Origin: Pseudomonas sp. TH43
Lineage (GTDB): Bacteria > Pseudomonadota > Gammaproteobacteria > Pseudomonadales > Pseudomonadaceae
Assembly (NCBI RefSeq): GCF_016650635.1
Contig: NZ_JAEKFI010000003.1
Span: forward strand, 62,001 to 126,000
DNA: 64,000 bases
Direction: 5' to 3'
In this document: piece by piece, positions 18,029 through 26,863 of the stretch
Numbering within the stretch: the stretch's first letter is position 1
Layout: the number at the start of each line of letters is the position of its first letter
Made by a program: the position numbers and the translations under genes
Notes under the pieces: generated by a model
Told to the model about the DNA's origin: nothing
The model's database searches: none
Seen by the model: only the letters and a program-made list of their open reading frames with translations

Positions 18029-19225
18029 ATGAGCCTGTTCTCCGCTGTCGAAATGGCACCCCGCGATCCAATCCTGGGCCTCAACGAAGCATTCAACGCC
18101 GATACCCGGACCGACAAGGTCAACCTGGGCGTGGGTGTTTACTGCAACGAAGAGGGGCGAATTCCACTTCTGCGCGCCGTGATCGAAGCCGAAACCGTTC
18201 GCGCTGCTCAGCACGCATCCCGTGGCTACCTGCCGATCGACGGCATCGCTGCCTACGACCAGGCCGTGCAAAAGCTGCTGTTCGGTAACGACTCGCCGCT
18301 GATCAGCGCCGGTCGCGTCATCACTACTCAGGCTGTCGGCGGGACCGGCGCACTGAAAATCGGTGCCGACTTCCTCAAGCAGCTGCTGCCTAACGCCGTT
18401 GTCGCGATCAGCGACCCGAGCTGGGAAAACCACCGCGCGCTGTTCGAAACCGCCGGTTTCCCGGTGCAGAACTACCGTTACTACGACGCTGCCACCCACG
18501 ATGTGAACCGTGCTGGCCTGCTCGAAGACCTCAACGCCCTGCCAAACGGCTCGATCGTTGTGCTGCACGCTTGCTGCCACAACCCGACCGGCGTCGACCT
18601 GAGCCCGGCGGACTGGAACAACGTGCTGGAAGCGGTCAAGGCCAAAGGTCACGTGCCGTTCCTCGACATGGCTTACCAGGGTTTCGGTGACGGCATCGAC
18701 GAAGACGCCGCCGCTGTGCGCCTGTTTGCTGAATCCGGCCTGACTTTCTTCGTATCGAGCTCGTTCTCGAAGTCGTTCTCGCTGTACGGCGAGCGCGTTG
18801 GCGCCCTGTCGATCATCAGCGAATCGAAAGAAGAAAGTGCGCGCGTACTGTCGCAGGTCAAACGCGTGATCCGCACCAACTACTCCAACCCGCCGACCCA
18901 CGGTGCAAGCATCGTCGCCGCTGTGCTGAACAGCCCGGAACTGCGCGCGCAGTGGGAAGCGGAGCTGGCGGAAATGCGCCTGCGCATTCGCGGCATGCGT
19001 GAGCAAATGGTCAGCCTGCTGGCGCAAAAAGCGCCACAGCGTGACTTCAGCTTTGTCGGCCGTCAGCGCGGCATGTTCTCCTACTCCGGCCTGACCACTG
19101 AACAGGTGCATCGCCTGCGCAACGAGTTCGGCATCTACGCCCTGGACACCGGCCGCATCTGCGTGGCTGCGTTGAACCAGAGCAACATCAAGGCTGTGAC
19201 GGACGCGATCGTTCAGGTCATCTGA
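18029..19225 (+). CDS. Class I aspartate/aromatic amino acid aminotransferase
   Basis: The 398-residue pyridoxal-phosphate enzyme belongs to the AspC/TyrB family. It opens with MSLFSAVEMAPRDPILGLNE, has the HACCHNPTGVD loop and the PLP-binding lysine in SSSFSKSFSLYGER, and retains the C-terminal RICVAALN carboxylate-binding Arg. It should transfer amino groups between aspartate and/or aromatic amino acids and 2-oxoglutarate. The family cannot be split into AspC or TyrB by eye. It is a single-gene unit with its own terminator, divergent from uvrB as in other pseudomonads. Confidence 0.92.
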   Translation: MSLFSAVEMAPRDPILGLNEAFNADTRTDKVNLGVGVYCNEEGRIPLLRAVIEAETVRAAQHASRGYLPIDGIAAYDQAVQKLLFGNDSPLISAGRVITTQAVGGTGALKIGADFLKQLLPNAVVAISDPSWENHRALFETAGFPVQNYRYYDAATHDVNRAGLLEDLNALPNGSIVVLHACCHNPTGVDLSPADWNNVLEAVKAKGHVPFLDMAYQGFGDGIDEDAAAVRLFAESGLTFFVSSSFSKSFSLYGERVGALSIISESKEESARVLSQVKRVIRTNYSNPPTHGASIVAAVLNSPELRAQWEAELAEMRLRIRGMREQMVSLLAQKAPQRDFSFVGRQRGMFSYSGLTTEQVHRLRNEFGIYALDTGRICVAALNQSNIKAVTDAIVQVI

Positions 19226-19240
19226 TTTCACGGCGTGATG

Positions 19241-19274
19241 AAAAACGGGAAGCCTGAGTGCTTCCCGTTTTTTT
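19241..19274 (+). terminator. Terminator of the aminotransferase gene
   Basis: Stem AAAACGGGAAGC / GCTTCCCGTTTT, with a 7-base T run, starts 15 bases past the stop codon. Confidence 0.92.
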
Positions 19275-19324
19275 ATTCGTCACGGAAACTGCTCTACACC
19301 CTCTAGACTGCAAACAACTCAAAA

Positions 19325-19418
19325 CTGTAGGAGCAAAGCTTGCTCGCGAAGGCGTCGGGTCAGCCGATGATAATGGCGACTGACCTGACGCCTTCACGAG
19401 CAAGCTTTGCTCCTACAG
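19325..19418. repeat. REP-type inverted repeat
   Basis: Arms of about 38 bases (CTGTAGGAGCAAAGCTTGCT... and its near complement) with two or three mismatches lie between the aminotransferase terminator and the small membrane protein gene. Confidence 0.88.
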
Positions 19419-19454
19419 GTTTTGTGTTTATCCGGGATTTTTGAGAGAAGCCAA

Positions 19455-19655
19455 ATGAAAAACGACAACCTGCGCGCTGACCGTGATGATCTGGATGATT
19501 TCATCCCCCGCACCCCGGCCAAACGCGAAAAAAGCCTGGTGCTGCAAGTGGCGGCCGGGGTGTTTCTCGGTGGGCTGGCGTTGTGGCTGGTGCAACTGGC
19601 GGTGACGGCGGCCTACGCCAAACTGCTGCTCGGCACCCTCACCTTCGGCAGTTAA
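19455..19655 (+). CDS. Small single-pass membrane protein, function unknown
   Basis: The 66-residue protein has a charged N-terminal half (NDNLRADRDDLDDFIPRTPAK) and one strong membrane helix (residues about 31-60) with a very short outer tail. I start at ATG 19455, preceded by GAGAGAAG. The upstream in-frame ATG lies inside the REP palindrome and is unlikely. Its stop overlaps that of the convergent 76-residue gene. I do not recognise the family. Confidence 0.65.
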   Translation: MKNDNLRADRDDLDDFIPRTPAKREKSLVLQVAAGVFLGGLALWLVQLAVTAAYAKLLLGTLTFGS

Positions 19656-19882
19656 GCCAGTTCACTCGCGCGCTGACTGGCGGCATCGTCATAAGCGACA
19701 TACATCGATTCGGCGATCTGGCTCTTGATCGCTTTGGCGCTTTCCAGACCGAGGACGAACCCTTCGGCCTTGCCGCCCGCACGGTTCAATTCTTCAACGG
19801 TGCTGGCCTGGGTGATTGCGTCGAGGAGTTTTTCGGCGTGGGGACCGACGCCTTTTGGCAGGCTGATTTGCGCGATGCTCAT
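19652..19882 (-). CDS. Small conserved-type hypothetical protein
   Basis: The 76-residue product begins MSIAQISLPKGVGPHAEKLL and has an amphipathic helical body ending in an acidic tail with no membrane segment. The start at 19882 is chosen because a longer frame to 20020 adds a low-complexity, Arg/Gly-rich, unlikely N-terminus. The stop overlaps that of the small membrane protein gene facing it. The function is unknown to me. Confidence 0.6.
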   Translation of the reverse strand: MSIAQISLPKGVGPHAEKLLDAITQASTVEELNRAGGKAEGFVLGLESAKAIKSQIAESMYVAYDDAASQRASELA

Positions 19883-20102
19883 GCGAGCACCTCGTGGTTG
19901 CAGGATGAAGACTTCATGGCGCGTACCTTTTTCGGCGGATGGCCGGTAGCGCGTGTGACCACTTCCGGGCGGCCATGGTAGACCTCTGCTGCGATTCTGG
20001 TAACCGCCAATCGCTGACAAACCAGCGTTGATCCAGCCGAATCACTAAATTTCACAACTGACGCTTGACTTCTCTTTTTGAATCAGTAACATACGCACCA
20101 AT

Positions 20103-20178
20103 TCCGCAATAGCTCAGTTGGTAGAGCAAATGACTGTTAATCATTGGGTCCCTGGTTCGAGTCCAGGTTGTGGAGCCA
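20103..20178 (+). tRNA. tRNA-Asn (GTT)
   Basis: A 76-base cloverleaf including encoded CCA. The acceptor is TCCGCAA / TTGTGGA, the anticodon stem AATGA / TCATT encloses CTGTTAA (anticodon GTT), and the T-loop is GGTTCGAGTCC. A terminator hairpin follows within 10 bases. Confidence 0.98.
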
Positions 20179-20186
20179 AATAGCAA

Positions 20187-20219
20187 AGCCCCTGAATCGA
20201 AAGATTCAGGGGCTTTTTT
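20187..20219 (+). terminator. Terminator of tRNA-Asn
   Basis: Stem AGCCCCTGAATC / GATTCAGGGGCT with a T6 tail directly after the tRNA. Confidence 0.92.
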
Positions 20220-20236
20220 GTGGGCGCTCGAAAAGC

Positions 20237-20319
20237 TCAAAAGATCGCAGACTTCGGCAGCTCCTGCACGATGAAATCCAATCTCCTGTAGGAGCTGCCG
20301 CAGGCTGCGATCTTTTGAT
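20237..20319. repeat. REP-type inverted repeat (CTGCGATCTTTTGA class)
   Basis: Near-complementary arms of about 32 bases: TCAAAAGATCGCAGACTTCG... and ...GCAGGCTGCGATCTTTTGA. They lie between tRNA-Asn and the permease terminator. Confidence 0.85.
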
Positions 20320-20322
20320 CTG

Positions 20323-20347
20323 AAAAAAGGGCCCGATGGGCCCTTTT
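20323..20347 (-). terminator. Terminator of the purine permease gene
   Basis: Stem AAAAGGGCCC / GGGCCCTTTT with T6 on the minus strand, 18 bases past the permease stop. Confidence 0.88.
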
Positions 20348-20364
20348 CCATTCAGCTACAGCAG

Positions 20365-21888
20365 TCAGACATGCTCGCTGCTTTTCGCCTGCGCTTTCGG
20401 CGCGCCATGTCCATGGTCGTGATCATCCGGCTCGATCACCGGCACTTCATTACCATCGCAATCGCGCAGTTTACCTTCGCTGAAGTAATCGCCTTCACGC
20501 AGCGCCGCCAGATCACGGAAGCGCAAGGTGCGCTCATCCGCTGCGGCAAACACCGACTGTTGATCCGAGTTACCCGTGGTGAAGTGGTTGAACGCCAGGT
20601 TCAGCAGGATCGCCATGATCGCCGACGAGCTGATGCCCGAGTGGAAAATGGTCGCGAACCAGCTCGGGAAGTGATCGTAGAAGTTCGGCGCAGCAATCGG
20701 AATCATGCCGAAACCGATCGACGTCGCGACGATGATCAGGTTGACGTTGTTGCGGTAATCAACCTTCGACAGCGTGCGAATCCCGCTCGCCGCCACGGTA
20801 CCGAACAGCACGATACCGGCGCCGCCAAGCACTGAAGTCGGCACTGCCGCGATGACCCGCCCCATGAAGGGCAGCAAGCCGAGAATCACCAAGAAGATAC
20901 CGCCAGTGGCCACCACATAACGGCTCTTGATCCCGGTCACCGCCACCAGCCCGACGTTCTGGGCGAAAGCGCTTTGCGTGAACGAACCGAGAATCGGCGC
21001 AAACAGGCTCGACAGCATGTCCGCACGCAGACCGTTGCCCAAGCGCTTGGAATCGACCTTGGTGCCGATGATTTCACCGACCGCCAGAATGTCCGCCGAG
21101 GTTTCCACCAGCGTCACCATGATCACGATGCACATCGACAGGATGGCGGCAACGTGGAAGGTCGGCATGCCGAAGTGGAACGGCGTCGGGAAGCCGAACA
21201 TAGGCCCCTGTGTAACACTGGAGAAGTCGGCCATGCCACAGACCACCGCGATGAGCGTGCCGATCACCATCGCCAACAGGATCGACAAGCGCGAGATGGT
21301 CGAGCTGCCAATCTTGCTCAATACCAGCACCAACAGCAGCGTCACCGCCGCCAGCCCGATATTTTGCATGCTGCCGAAGTCCGGCGCATGGCTGTTGCCG
21401 CCCATGGCCCAGCGCGCGGCCACCGGCATCAACGTCAGGCCGATGGTGGTAATCACGATACCGGTGACCAAAGGCGGGAAGAACTTGGTGATTTTTGAAA
21501 ACACCGGGGTGATCAGCAAACCGATCAATGAGGCCGCCATCACCGCGCCCAGCACCGACTGGAAGCCACCCTCCCCGCCACTGCTGACGATTGCGACCAT
21601 GGTTGCAACGCCGGCGAACGACACACCCTGTACCAGCGGCAACTGACAGCCAAAAAACGGCACACCCAGGGTTTGCAGCAGCGTCGCCAGCCCCCCCGCA
21701 AACAATGAAGCAGCAATCAACAAACCAATGTCAGCCGGCGACAGCCCGGCCGCCTGACCGATGATCAGTGGCACCGCGACGATACCGCCATACATGGTCA
21801 GAACATGTTGCAGGCCGTAAGCCATATTCGCGCCGACCCCGAGATTTTCGTCCTCGGGCCGTTGGTGTGAAACATGGGGCGTTTTCAT
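20365..21888 (-). CDS. NCS2-family purine (xanthine/uric acid) permease
   Basis: The 507-residue protein has about 12-14 hydrophobic segments. It carries the NCS2 opening YGLQHVLTMYGGIVAVPL, the conserved QxxG-type segment in TM1 and TM8 regions, and the family signature SFTQSAFAQNVGLVAVTGIKSR. It should import a purine base (xanthine, uric acid or similar) by proton symport. I start at MKTPHVSHQRPEDENLG (21888); the frame upstream is not conserved in character. The C-terminus has a His/Asp cluster (DDHDHGHG). A perfect palindrome of the GntR type stands 67 bases upstream. Confidence 0.87.
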   Translation of the reverse strand: MKTPHVSHQRPEDENLGVGANMAYGLQHVLTMYGGIVAVPLIIGQAAGLSPADIGLLIAASLFAGGLATLLQTLGVPFFGCQLPLVQGVSFAGVATMVAIVSSGGEGGFQSVLGAVMAASLIGLLITPVFSKITKFFPPLVTGIVITTIGLTLMPVAARWAMGGNSHAPDFGSMQNIGLAAVTLLLVLVLSKIGSSTISRLSILLAMVIGTLIAVVCGMADFSSVTQGPMFGFPTPFHFGMPTFHVAAILSMCIVIMVTLVETSADILAVGEIIGTKVDSKRLGNGLRADMLSSLFAPILGSFTQSAFAQNVGLVAVTGIKSRYVVATGGIFLVILGLLPFMGRVIAAVPTSVLGGAGIVLFGTVAASGIRTLSKVDYRNNVNLIIVATSIGFGMIPIAAPNFYDHFPSWFATIFHSGISSSAIMAILLNLAFNHFTTGNSDQQSVFAAADERTLRFRDLAALREGDYFSEGKLRDCDGNEVPVIEPDDHDHGHGAPKAQAKSSEHV

Positions 21889-21954
21889 GGTGGGGGGTTC
21901 CCTGGTTTTTGTTATGCGCACACTGTATTCAATACTCGGGACAAATGTCCATAG

Positions 21955-21968
21955 AGTTGTATACAACT
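21955..21968 (-). promoter_or_regulatory. Palindrome AGTTGTATACAACT, candidate GntR-type operator
   Basis: A perfect 14-base palindrome upstream of the purine permease gene. Its core TTGTATACAA matches the TNGTNNNACNA pattern of FadR/GntR-family operators. No regulator gene is next to it. Confidence 0.45.
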
Positions 21969-22142
21969 TATCAGTCACATAATGGATAGGTAGCCACCCA
22001 AGCTTCTATCCCGCGGCTTCCATCCCCCACAAATCCGGCAACACATCCCCTCCGGCGCGTTCGCCCACCCCCACTACGCTGAAGTGTTCACGGCGACCGA
22101 CGGCGCGGTCGCAGTCTTTTATATACATATAAAGTATGCATA

Positions 22143-22427
22143 ATGAAGTCAATTGACATTCAGTACGACAAAAGCAAGAACGCAGCCAACAAACTCAAGC
22201 ACAAGGGTGTCAGCCTCGCCGAGACCGAAGCGGTCTTTCACGACGAACGAGCGCTGACTATTGAGGACAACGACCATGACGAACAACGCTGGATCAGCCT
22301 CGGCCTCGACGGCAAGGGACGCTTGCTGGTCGTTACGTACAGTTACCGCGAGGCGAATGTCGTTCGAATCATTTCTGCACGTGTCGCCACACCGAGCGAA
22401 CGTTGCGCTTATTTTCTGGAGGCTTGA
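22143..22427 (+). CDS. brnT: BrnT-family ribonuclease toxin
   Basis: The 94-residue protein has the BrnT pattern: a start of the form FxWDxxKxxxNxxKHGVSF (here YDKSKNAANKLKHKGVSL), an ExR-like central segment (HDEQRW), the strand LLVVTYSYRE and the closing RIISARVATPSER. BrnT is a RelE-fold ribonuclease neutralised by BrnA. The antitoxin gene follows three bases later, in the normal toxin-first order. The start codon has no evident ribosome site and a TATAAA hexamer ends only 9 bases before it, so a leaderless message is possible. Confidence 0.9.
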   Translation: MKSIDIQYDKSKNAANKLKHKGVSLAETEAVFHDERALTIEDNDHDEQRWISLGLDGKGRLLVVTYSYREANVVRIISARVATPSERCAYFLEA

Positions 22428-22430
22428 CCG

Positions 22431-22754
22431 ATGAAAGACGAATATGACTTCACCCAGGGCAAGCGCGGCGCCGTAGCGTCCAGCAAGGGCAAAACGCGCA
22501 TCACCATCATGCTTGACGATGCCGTCATCGAAGCCGCCCGCACGGTGGCCGAGAACGAAGGGTTTGGTTATCAGACGGTGATCAACAACACACTGCGCCA
22601 TGTCCTGCTCGACACCGGCAAGAAGGAGCAGAACGAACAGCCGACGCCACTCGGAGCGGGCCTCACCGCGACCGACCTCAAAAGCCTTGAAAAAAAGCTC
22701 TCGGCAGCGGCCGGAGAGATTCGCCGGATGCTCGAGCCGGACGCGAAACCCTAG
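22431..22754 (+). CDS. brnA: BrnA-family antitoxin
   Basis: The 107-residue protein has the BrnA entry DFTQGKRGAV, a ribbon-helix-helix DNA-binding strand (RITIMLDDAVIEAAR) and the GYQTVINNTLR helix. BrnA binds BrnT and represses the joint promoter. The C-terminal 35 residues (a helix ending in a basic tail) go beyond the minimal family length. Co-transcribed with the toxin gene, three bases apart. Confidence 0.9.
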   Translation: MKDEYDFTQGKRGAVASSKGKTRITIMLDDAVIEAARTVAENEGFGYQTVINNTLRHVLLDTGKKEQNEQPTPLGAGLTATDLKSLEKKLSAAAGEIRRMLEPDAKP

Positions 22755-22756
22755 CC

Positions 22757-23584
22757 TCAGGCCGGCACAAGCATCCGTGCCAGAGACTGGCGAACATGGG
22801 GCTGGGCAGGCACGTGAAGATCAAACTCGTGCGCCAGCAATTCAATCAGCTCATCAACGTCCGTCACTTCGCGACGCTCACTCTCGGCGCCAACACGATG
22901 AATCGCAAAACTGCCGTTGTTAAGCGTGCGCCGCCAGCCATCGCCAGTACGCGCGACCATCAGGCGCTTGGCGAATGGTGAGTCCGGATGGGTCGAGACG
23001 TACCAGTTGCCAATGGTGTAGTCGATGTCTTCCTGACGTTGCAGGTCGAACAGGTACATCGAGCGCCATTCACCCGCGACATTCGCCCGCAGCATGTGGC
23101 CATCGGCCTGTTTTTCGATGCGATAAGGTTCGTGTGGGGTGAGTTGTTCCGCTTCAGAGTCAAGAATCAGCGGTGAAGTCGGCACCATGCCACCGAACCC
23201 GACATCGGTGATGTAGCGCACACCATCAAGGATCACCAGGCTCAAGCGATGCGTGCGCGCTGTCCAAGTGCCTTCGGGTTGTGCCATGACTACTCGCCCA
23301 CTGATGCCCCGAGCGTCGAACCCCAGTTCCTGCAACAGCGCCAGAAACAGATTATTCAGTTCGTAGCAGTAACCGCCGCGCCCGTCTTGCAGCACTTTTT
23401 GCTCGACAGATTCGAGGTCGATCAACACCGGCTCGCCGCTGATCGTCGACAGGTTCTCGAAGGGAAAGGCGCCGGTGTGGCGCAACTGCAATTGACGCAG
23501 GGTCTGCAATGTTGGCGCCGGTGGTGCGTCGAAGCCCAGACGCTGCAGATAGAGATGCAAATGTGTCAGGCGTGGCTCGCTCAT
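22757..23584 (-). CDS. nat: Arylamine N-acetyltransferase
   Basis: The 275-residue enzyme has the full NAT triad: Cys in GRGGYCYELN (about residue 71), His in RTHRLSLV and Asp in ITDVGFGG. The PFENLS motif near the N-terminus is also typical. It acetylates arylamines and hydrazines from acetyl-CoA in the cytosol. The stop lies two bases from the convergent brnA stop, so no terminator separates them. Confidence 0.93.
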   Translation of the reverse strand: MSEPRLTHLHLYLQRLGFDAPPAPTLQTLRQLQLRHTGAFPFENLSTISGEPVLIDLESVEQKVLQDGRGGYCYELNNLFLALLQELGFDARGISGRVVMAQPEGTWTARTHRLSLVILDGVRYITDVGFGGMVPTSPLILDSEAEQLTPHEPYRIEKQADGHMLRANVAGEWRSMYLFDLQRQEDIDYTIGNWYVSTHPDSPFAKRLMVARTGDGWRRTLNNGSFAIHRVGAESERREVTDVDELIELLAHEFDLHVPAQPHVRQSLARMLVPA

Positions 23585-23684
23585 GGCTCAGTCCTTTTGC
23601 ATGTGGCTGCGGATCGTTCCGCCGATGGCCGACATGTATACGGGATCAGTCACTGCTGACGACAATTGATTTCGCCAATCAACG

Positions 23685-24479
23685 CTATCGGCGCTTGCGC
23701 GAGCCGATGCGGATCCACGTTGGCGCATGGTCACTGGCATGCGGCTCATTGCGCACCCAGGCGTCTACTCCGGCCTCGTGCAAATACGGACTCAGCGCCG
23801 GGTTGAGTAATAGATGGTCGATGCGCAGACCGGAATTGGTTTGCCAGTGTTGGCGGAAGTAGTCCCAAAACGTATAGAGCCGATCCTCGGGATACAGATG
23901 CCGCAGCGAATCGGTCCAGCCCTGATCGAGCAAACGCTGATAACACTCGCGGCTCTCGGGTTGCAGCAGCGCATCCTTGAGCCATGAGCGGGTGTTGTAG
24001 ATGTCCATGTCGGTGGGCACGACGTTGTAGTCGCCGGCCAGCACCACCGGGTGATCGCTGCTTTGCAGGTCTTTTGCGTAGCTGATCAGCCGTTCGAACC
24101 ACGCCAGTTTGTAATCGAATTTCGGCCCCGGCTGCGGATTGCCATTGGGCAGGTACAGGCAACCGACCAACACGCCGTGCACCGCCGCTTCCAGATAGCG
24201 GCTGTGCTTGTCGTCGGGATCGCCCGGCAAACCGCGCCGACTCTCCAGCGGTTGCGCATCACGGGCGAGAATCGCCACGCCGTTCCACGAGGCCTGGCCC
24301 TGCCAGATCGCGCCGTAGCCGACGGCCTCCAGCTCCGCAGCGGGGAATGCACTGTCGACCATTTTCAGCTCTTGCAGGCAAGCGATGTCTGGTTGCTCAC
24401 GCTTGAGCCAGTCCAGCAGGTTCGGCAAACGCGCGCGTAACCCGTTGACGTTGTAGGTGGCGATCCGCAGGTTTTTCAT
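23685..24479 (-). CDS. xthA: Exodeoxyribonuclease III family DNA repair enzyme
   Basis: The 264-residue AP endonuclease has the start MKNLRIATYNVNGLRAR, the catalytic Glu in CLQELKM, the WNGVAIL strand, GDYNVVPTDMDI with the key Asp-Asn pair, and the closing RIDHLLL and SDHAPTW motifs. All active-site residues are visible. It cuts abasic sites and has 3'-5' exonuclease activity. The start at 24479 is where the family starts; an upstream frame to 24761 would be longer than any relative. Confidence 0.92.
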   Translation of the reverse strand: MKNLRIATYNVNGLRARLPNLLDWLKREQPDIACLQELKMVDSAFPAAELEAVGYGAIWQGQASWNGVAILARDAQPLESRRGLPGDPDDKHSRYLEAAVHGVLVGCLYLPNGNPQPGPKFDYKLAWFERLISYAKDLQSSDHPVVLAGDYNVVPTDMDIYNTRSWLKDALLQPESRECYQRLLDQGWTDSLRHLYPEDRLYTFWDYFRQHWQTNSGLRIDHLLLNPALSPYLHEAGVDAWVRNEPHASDHAPTWIRIGSRKRR

Positions 24480-24608
24480 CGGCTGAGGCTCCTGCCCATG
24501 GGCTGTGAAAATTGTGACCTCGTGAACATCGTGGCGGTTGCATCGGATCAGCCTGCTGCGGCGTAATAGGCGCTCGCCATTCGCCTGCTCTGCCGAGACC
24601 TGAATCCC

Positions 24609-25190
24609 ATGCAAACCACGCTGCAAGGTCAGCGCATCCTTCTGCGCCCGCTTCAGTATTCCGACGCCGACGCCCTGCTCCACGCGGCGGCCGATGGAGA
24701 GTTGTGGAACCTCACCGTCACCGTCGTGCCTTCGGCCAGCACCGTCGACAGCTACTTGCAAAAAGCGCTCGACGGCCGTGAAGCCGGGACGGTAATGCCG
24801 TTCGTCATCGTGCTGCGAGACAGCAACGAAGTGATTGGCTCAACGCGCTTCTGGAAGATCGACCCGCTCAATCGCAAGCTGGAAATCGGCAGCAGCTGGA
24901 TTTCCGCAAGTTGGCAGAAATCTTTCGTCAACACCGAAGCCAAGTACCTGATGCTGCGTCACGCCTTTGAAGTGCTCGATTGCGTGCGCGTGCAATTCAC
25001 CACCGACGAGAACAACCAGAAGTCACGTAACGCGATCCTGCGTCTCGGCGCGCAGCAGGAAGGCGTCGTCCGCCATGAACGGATCATGCCGGACGGTCGC
25101 AAGCGCAACTCCGTACGCTTCAGCATCATCGACGACGAGTGGCCGCAAGTGCGCCGCCACCTGGAACAGAAGCTCGCTGCTTACGCGTAA
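24609..25190 (+). CDS. GNAT-family N-acetyltransferase (RimJ/RimL type)
   Basis: The 193-residue protein opens with the RimJ/RimL-like sequence LQGQRILLRPLQYSDADAL and has the family strand VIGSTRFWKIDP, but the acetyl-CoA loop is weakly conserved. The ENxxSRNAILRLGAQQEG segment near the C-terminus is typical. The acceptor is unknown. It converges with the MscS gene; the gap is 11 bases. Confidence 0.85.
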   Translation: MQTTLQGQRILLRPLQYSDADALLHAAADGELWNLTVTVVPSASTVDSYLQKALDGREAGTVMPFVIVLRDSNEVIGSTRFWKIDPLNRKLEIGSSWISASWQKSFVNTEAKYLMLRHAFEVLDCVRVQFTTDENNQKSRNAILRLGAQQEGVVRHERIMPDGRKRNSVRFSIIDDEWPQVRRHLEQKLAAYA

Positions 25191-25201
25191 CGCCAAGGTG
25201 T

Positions 25202-26644
25202 TCAGGCGCGATTGCGCAACCACTGCAAGAAGCCCTTTTTCGCCACGACCACCGGCACCTCTTCGGTCAGTGACTGGGCTTTGTGCAAACGGTAATCGAG
25301 CAAGGTTTTCATCGCATCGCTGATGTCGTGACGGGCATCGAGGCACGGCTTCAAGTAAGTCTTTTCGATGCGATACATGGCGCAGAAGGTTTTCGCGGCA
25401 AACGTCGCCGGCACCGACGTATCGGAAAGAATCCCCGCCTCGCCGATCACCTCGCCCGGGCCCATGCGGCCGGATTCGAACGGCGTGCCGTGCCGGGTCA
25501 GGGCTACCGTAACCACGCCGGACTCGATGATGAACAAATGATCGCTGACCTCCCCCGCCGCGAGGATGGTCTCGCCGGCACGGAAGGTTTGCAGGGTCAT
25601 GTTCTGGCTGAAGGTTTCTTTCTCTTCCTGGCGCAGCGTCGAAAAAATCGGCGAGCTGTCGAGCAGTGCCCGAGGCCGCGAAAGGTTGGCCGGAACATTG
25701 GTTTCATTGCTCGACAGCAAACTGACTCCCGACGCCTGCAAGTGCCGATACGCCAGATCGAACAGTTGATTGCGCACCACACGCTTCTCACCCATCGAGG
25801 CGACGAAACCACTGATCTCGTATTCCGCGCCGCTGCTGCCGGAGCTTTTCAGCGCCACACTTGGCGCCGGGGTGTCCAGCAACTGGCGACAGCCCTGCAT
25901 CGCCCGCTCCAGCGCCTCTATCACCGAGTTGGGCCGCGCATGCGGGCTGACCTGAACGCTGACCGAAACGCCGAACATGTTGCTCGGCCGGCTGAAGTTG
26001 ATGATCTTGGCTTTGGCTGCCAGCGAGTTGGGAATCACCGCCATGCTGCCCTGGCTGGTTTGCAGGCGCGTGGCACGCCAATCGATGTCAGTGACCCGGC
26101 CTTCGGTGCCGTCGATGGAAATCCAGTCATCCAGTTGATAAGGCTTGGTGGTGTTGAGGACGATCCCGGAAAACACGTCGCTGAGCGTGCTCTGTAAAGC
26201 CAGACCGACGATGATCGCCAACGCACCAGAAGTCGCCAGCACACCTTTGACCGGCAGATCCAGCACGTAGGCAAGCGCCGCGATAATCGCGATGAGAAAA
26301 ATCACCGCGCCGAGCAAATCCTGCAACAGCCGCCCGGTGTGGCCGACCCGCTGCATCATCACCGCACCGAGCAACACCGTCAGCGTGCGCGCACCGAACA
26401 GCCACCAGCCGATCTGCAACCCGGTCGCCGCCAGGTGCAAAGCCACGTTGTCGGCCCACGGCGCAGGCTCCATCGGGTTGAGGCCTTCGTTGAACAGCAG
26501 GACGCTGAACAAACTGAAAATCAGCACCCGCACCAGCAGTTTCCACTCGCTGCCACGGGAACTGATCAAGCGCCACAGACCGAGATCGAGAAGGATCAGG
26601 ATCAACGCGCAAAACAACGGATGTTCGGTCAGCAGTGACAGCAT
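25202..26644 (-). CDS. MscS-family channel with cyclic-nucleotide-binding domain
   Basis: The 480-residue protein has four or five N-terminal membrane segments, the MscS pore-lining and beta-domain region (LQSTLSDVFSGIVL, DWISIDGTEGRVTDIDWRATRL) and a C-terminal cNMP-binding domain at about residues 325-440 (LFIIESGVVTVAL, GPGEVIGEAGILS). Such fusions couple membrane-tension or ligand gating to a small nucleotide; whether this one binds cAMP or cyclic di-GMP cannot be told. I start at MLSLLTEHPLF (26644), where the first membrane helix begins. Confidence 0.85.
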   Translation of the reverse strand: MLSLLTEHPLFCALILILLDLGLWRLISSRGSEWKLLVRVLIFSLFSVLLFNEGLNPMEPAPWADNVALHLAATGLQIGWWLFGARTLTVLLGAVMMQRVGHTGRLLQDLLGAVIFLIAIIAALAYVLDLPVKGVLATSGALAIIVGLALQSTLSDVFSGIVLNTTKPYQLDDWISIDGTEGRVTDIDWRATRLQTSQGSMAVIPNSLAAKAKIINFSRPSNMFGVSVSVQVSPHARPNSVIEALERAMQGCRQLLDTPAPSVALKSSGSSGAEYEISGFVASMGEKRVVRNQLFDLAYRHLQASGVSLLSSNETNVPANLSRPRALLDSSPIFSTLRQEEKETFSQNMTLQTFRAGETILAAGEVSDHLFIIESGVVTVALTRHGTPFESGRMGPGEVIGEAGILSDTSVPATFAAKTFCAMYRIEKTYLKPCLDARHDISDAMKTLLDYRLHKAQSLTEEVPVVVAKKGFLQWLRNRA

Positions 26645-26754
26645 CAAACAACTCCGACGGGGACCAATCGCGAGAAGATCGCACAGATTGGGCTCAGTGT
26701 AGGAGCAATTGATTTCAGAGGATGAACACCCTCGCAAAAACATCGCAAAACGAA

Positions 26755-26842
26755 TGTGGGAGCGAGCTTGCTCGCGAAAGCGGTGGATCAGTCAAAGGTG
26801 CATTGACTGACATGACGCCTTCGCGAGCAGGCTCGCTCCTAC
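26755..26842. repeat. REP-type inverted repeat
   Basis: Arms TGTGGGAGCGAGCTTGCTCG... and ...GCAGGCTCGCTCCTACA with a few mismatches lie between the channel and pirin genes. Confidence 0.85.
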
Positions 26843-26863
26843 AGGGTCAGTATGATGGCGGTA

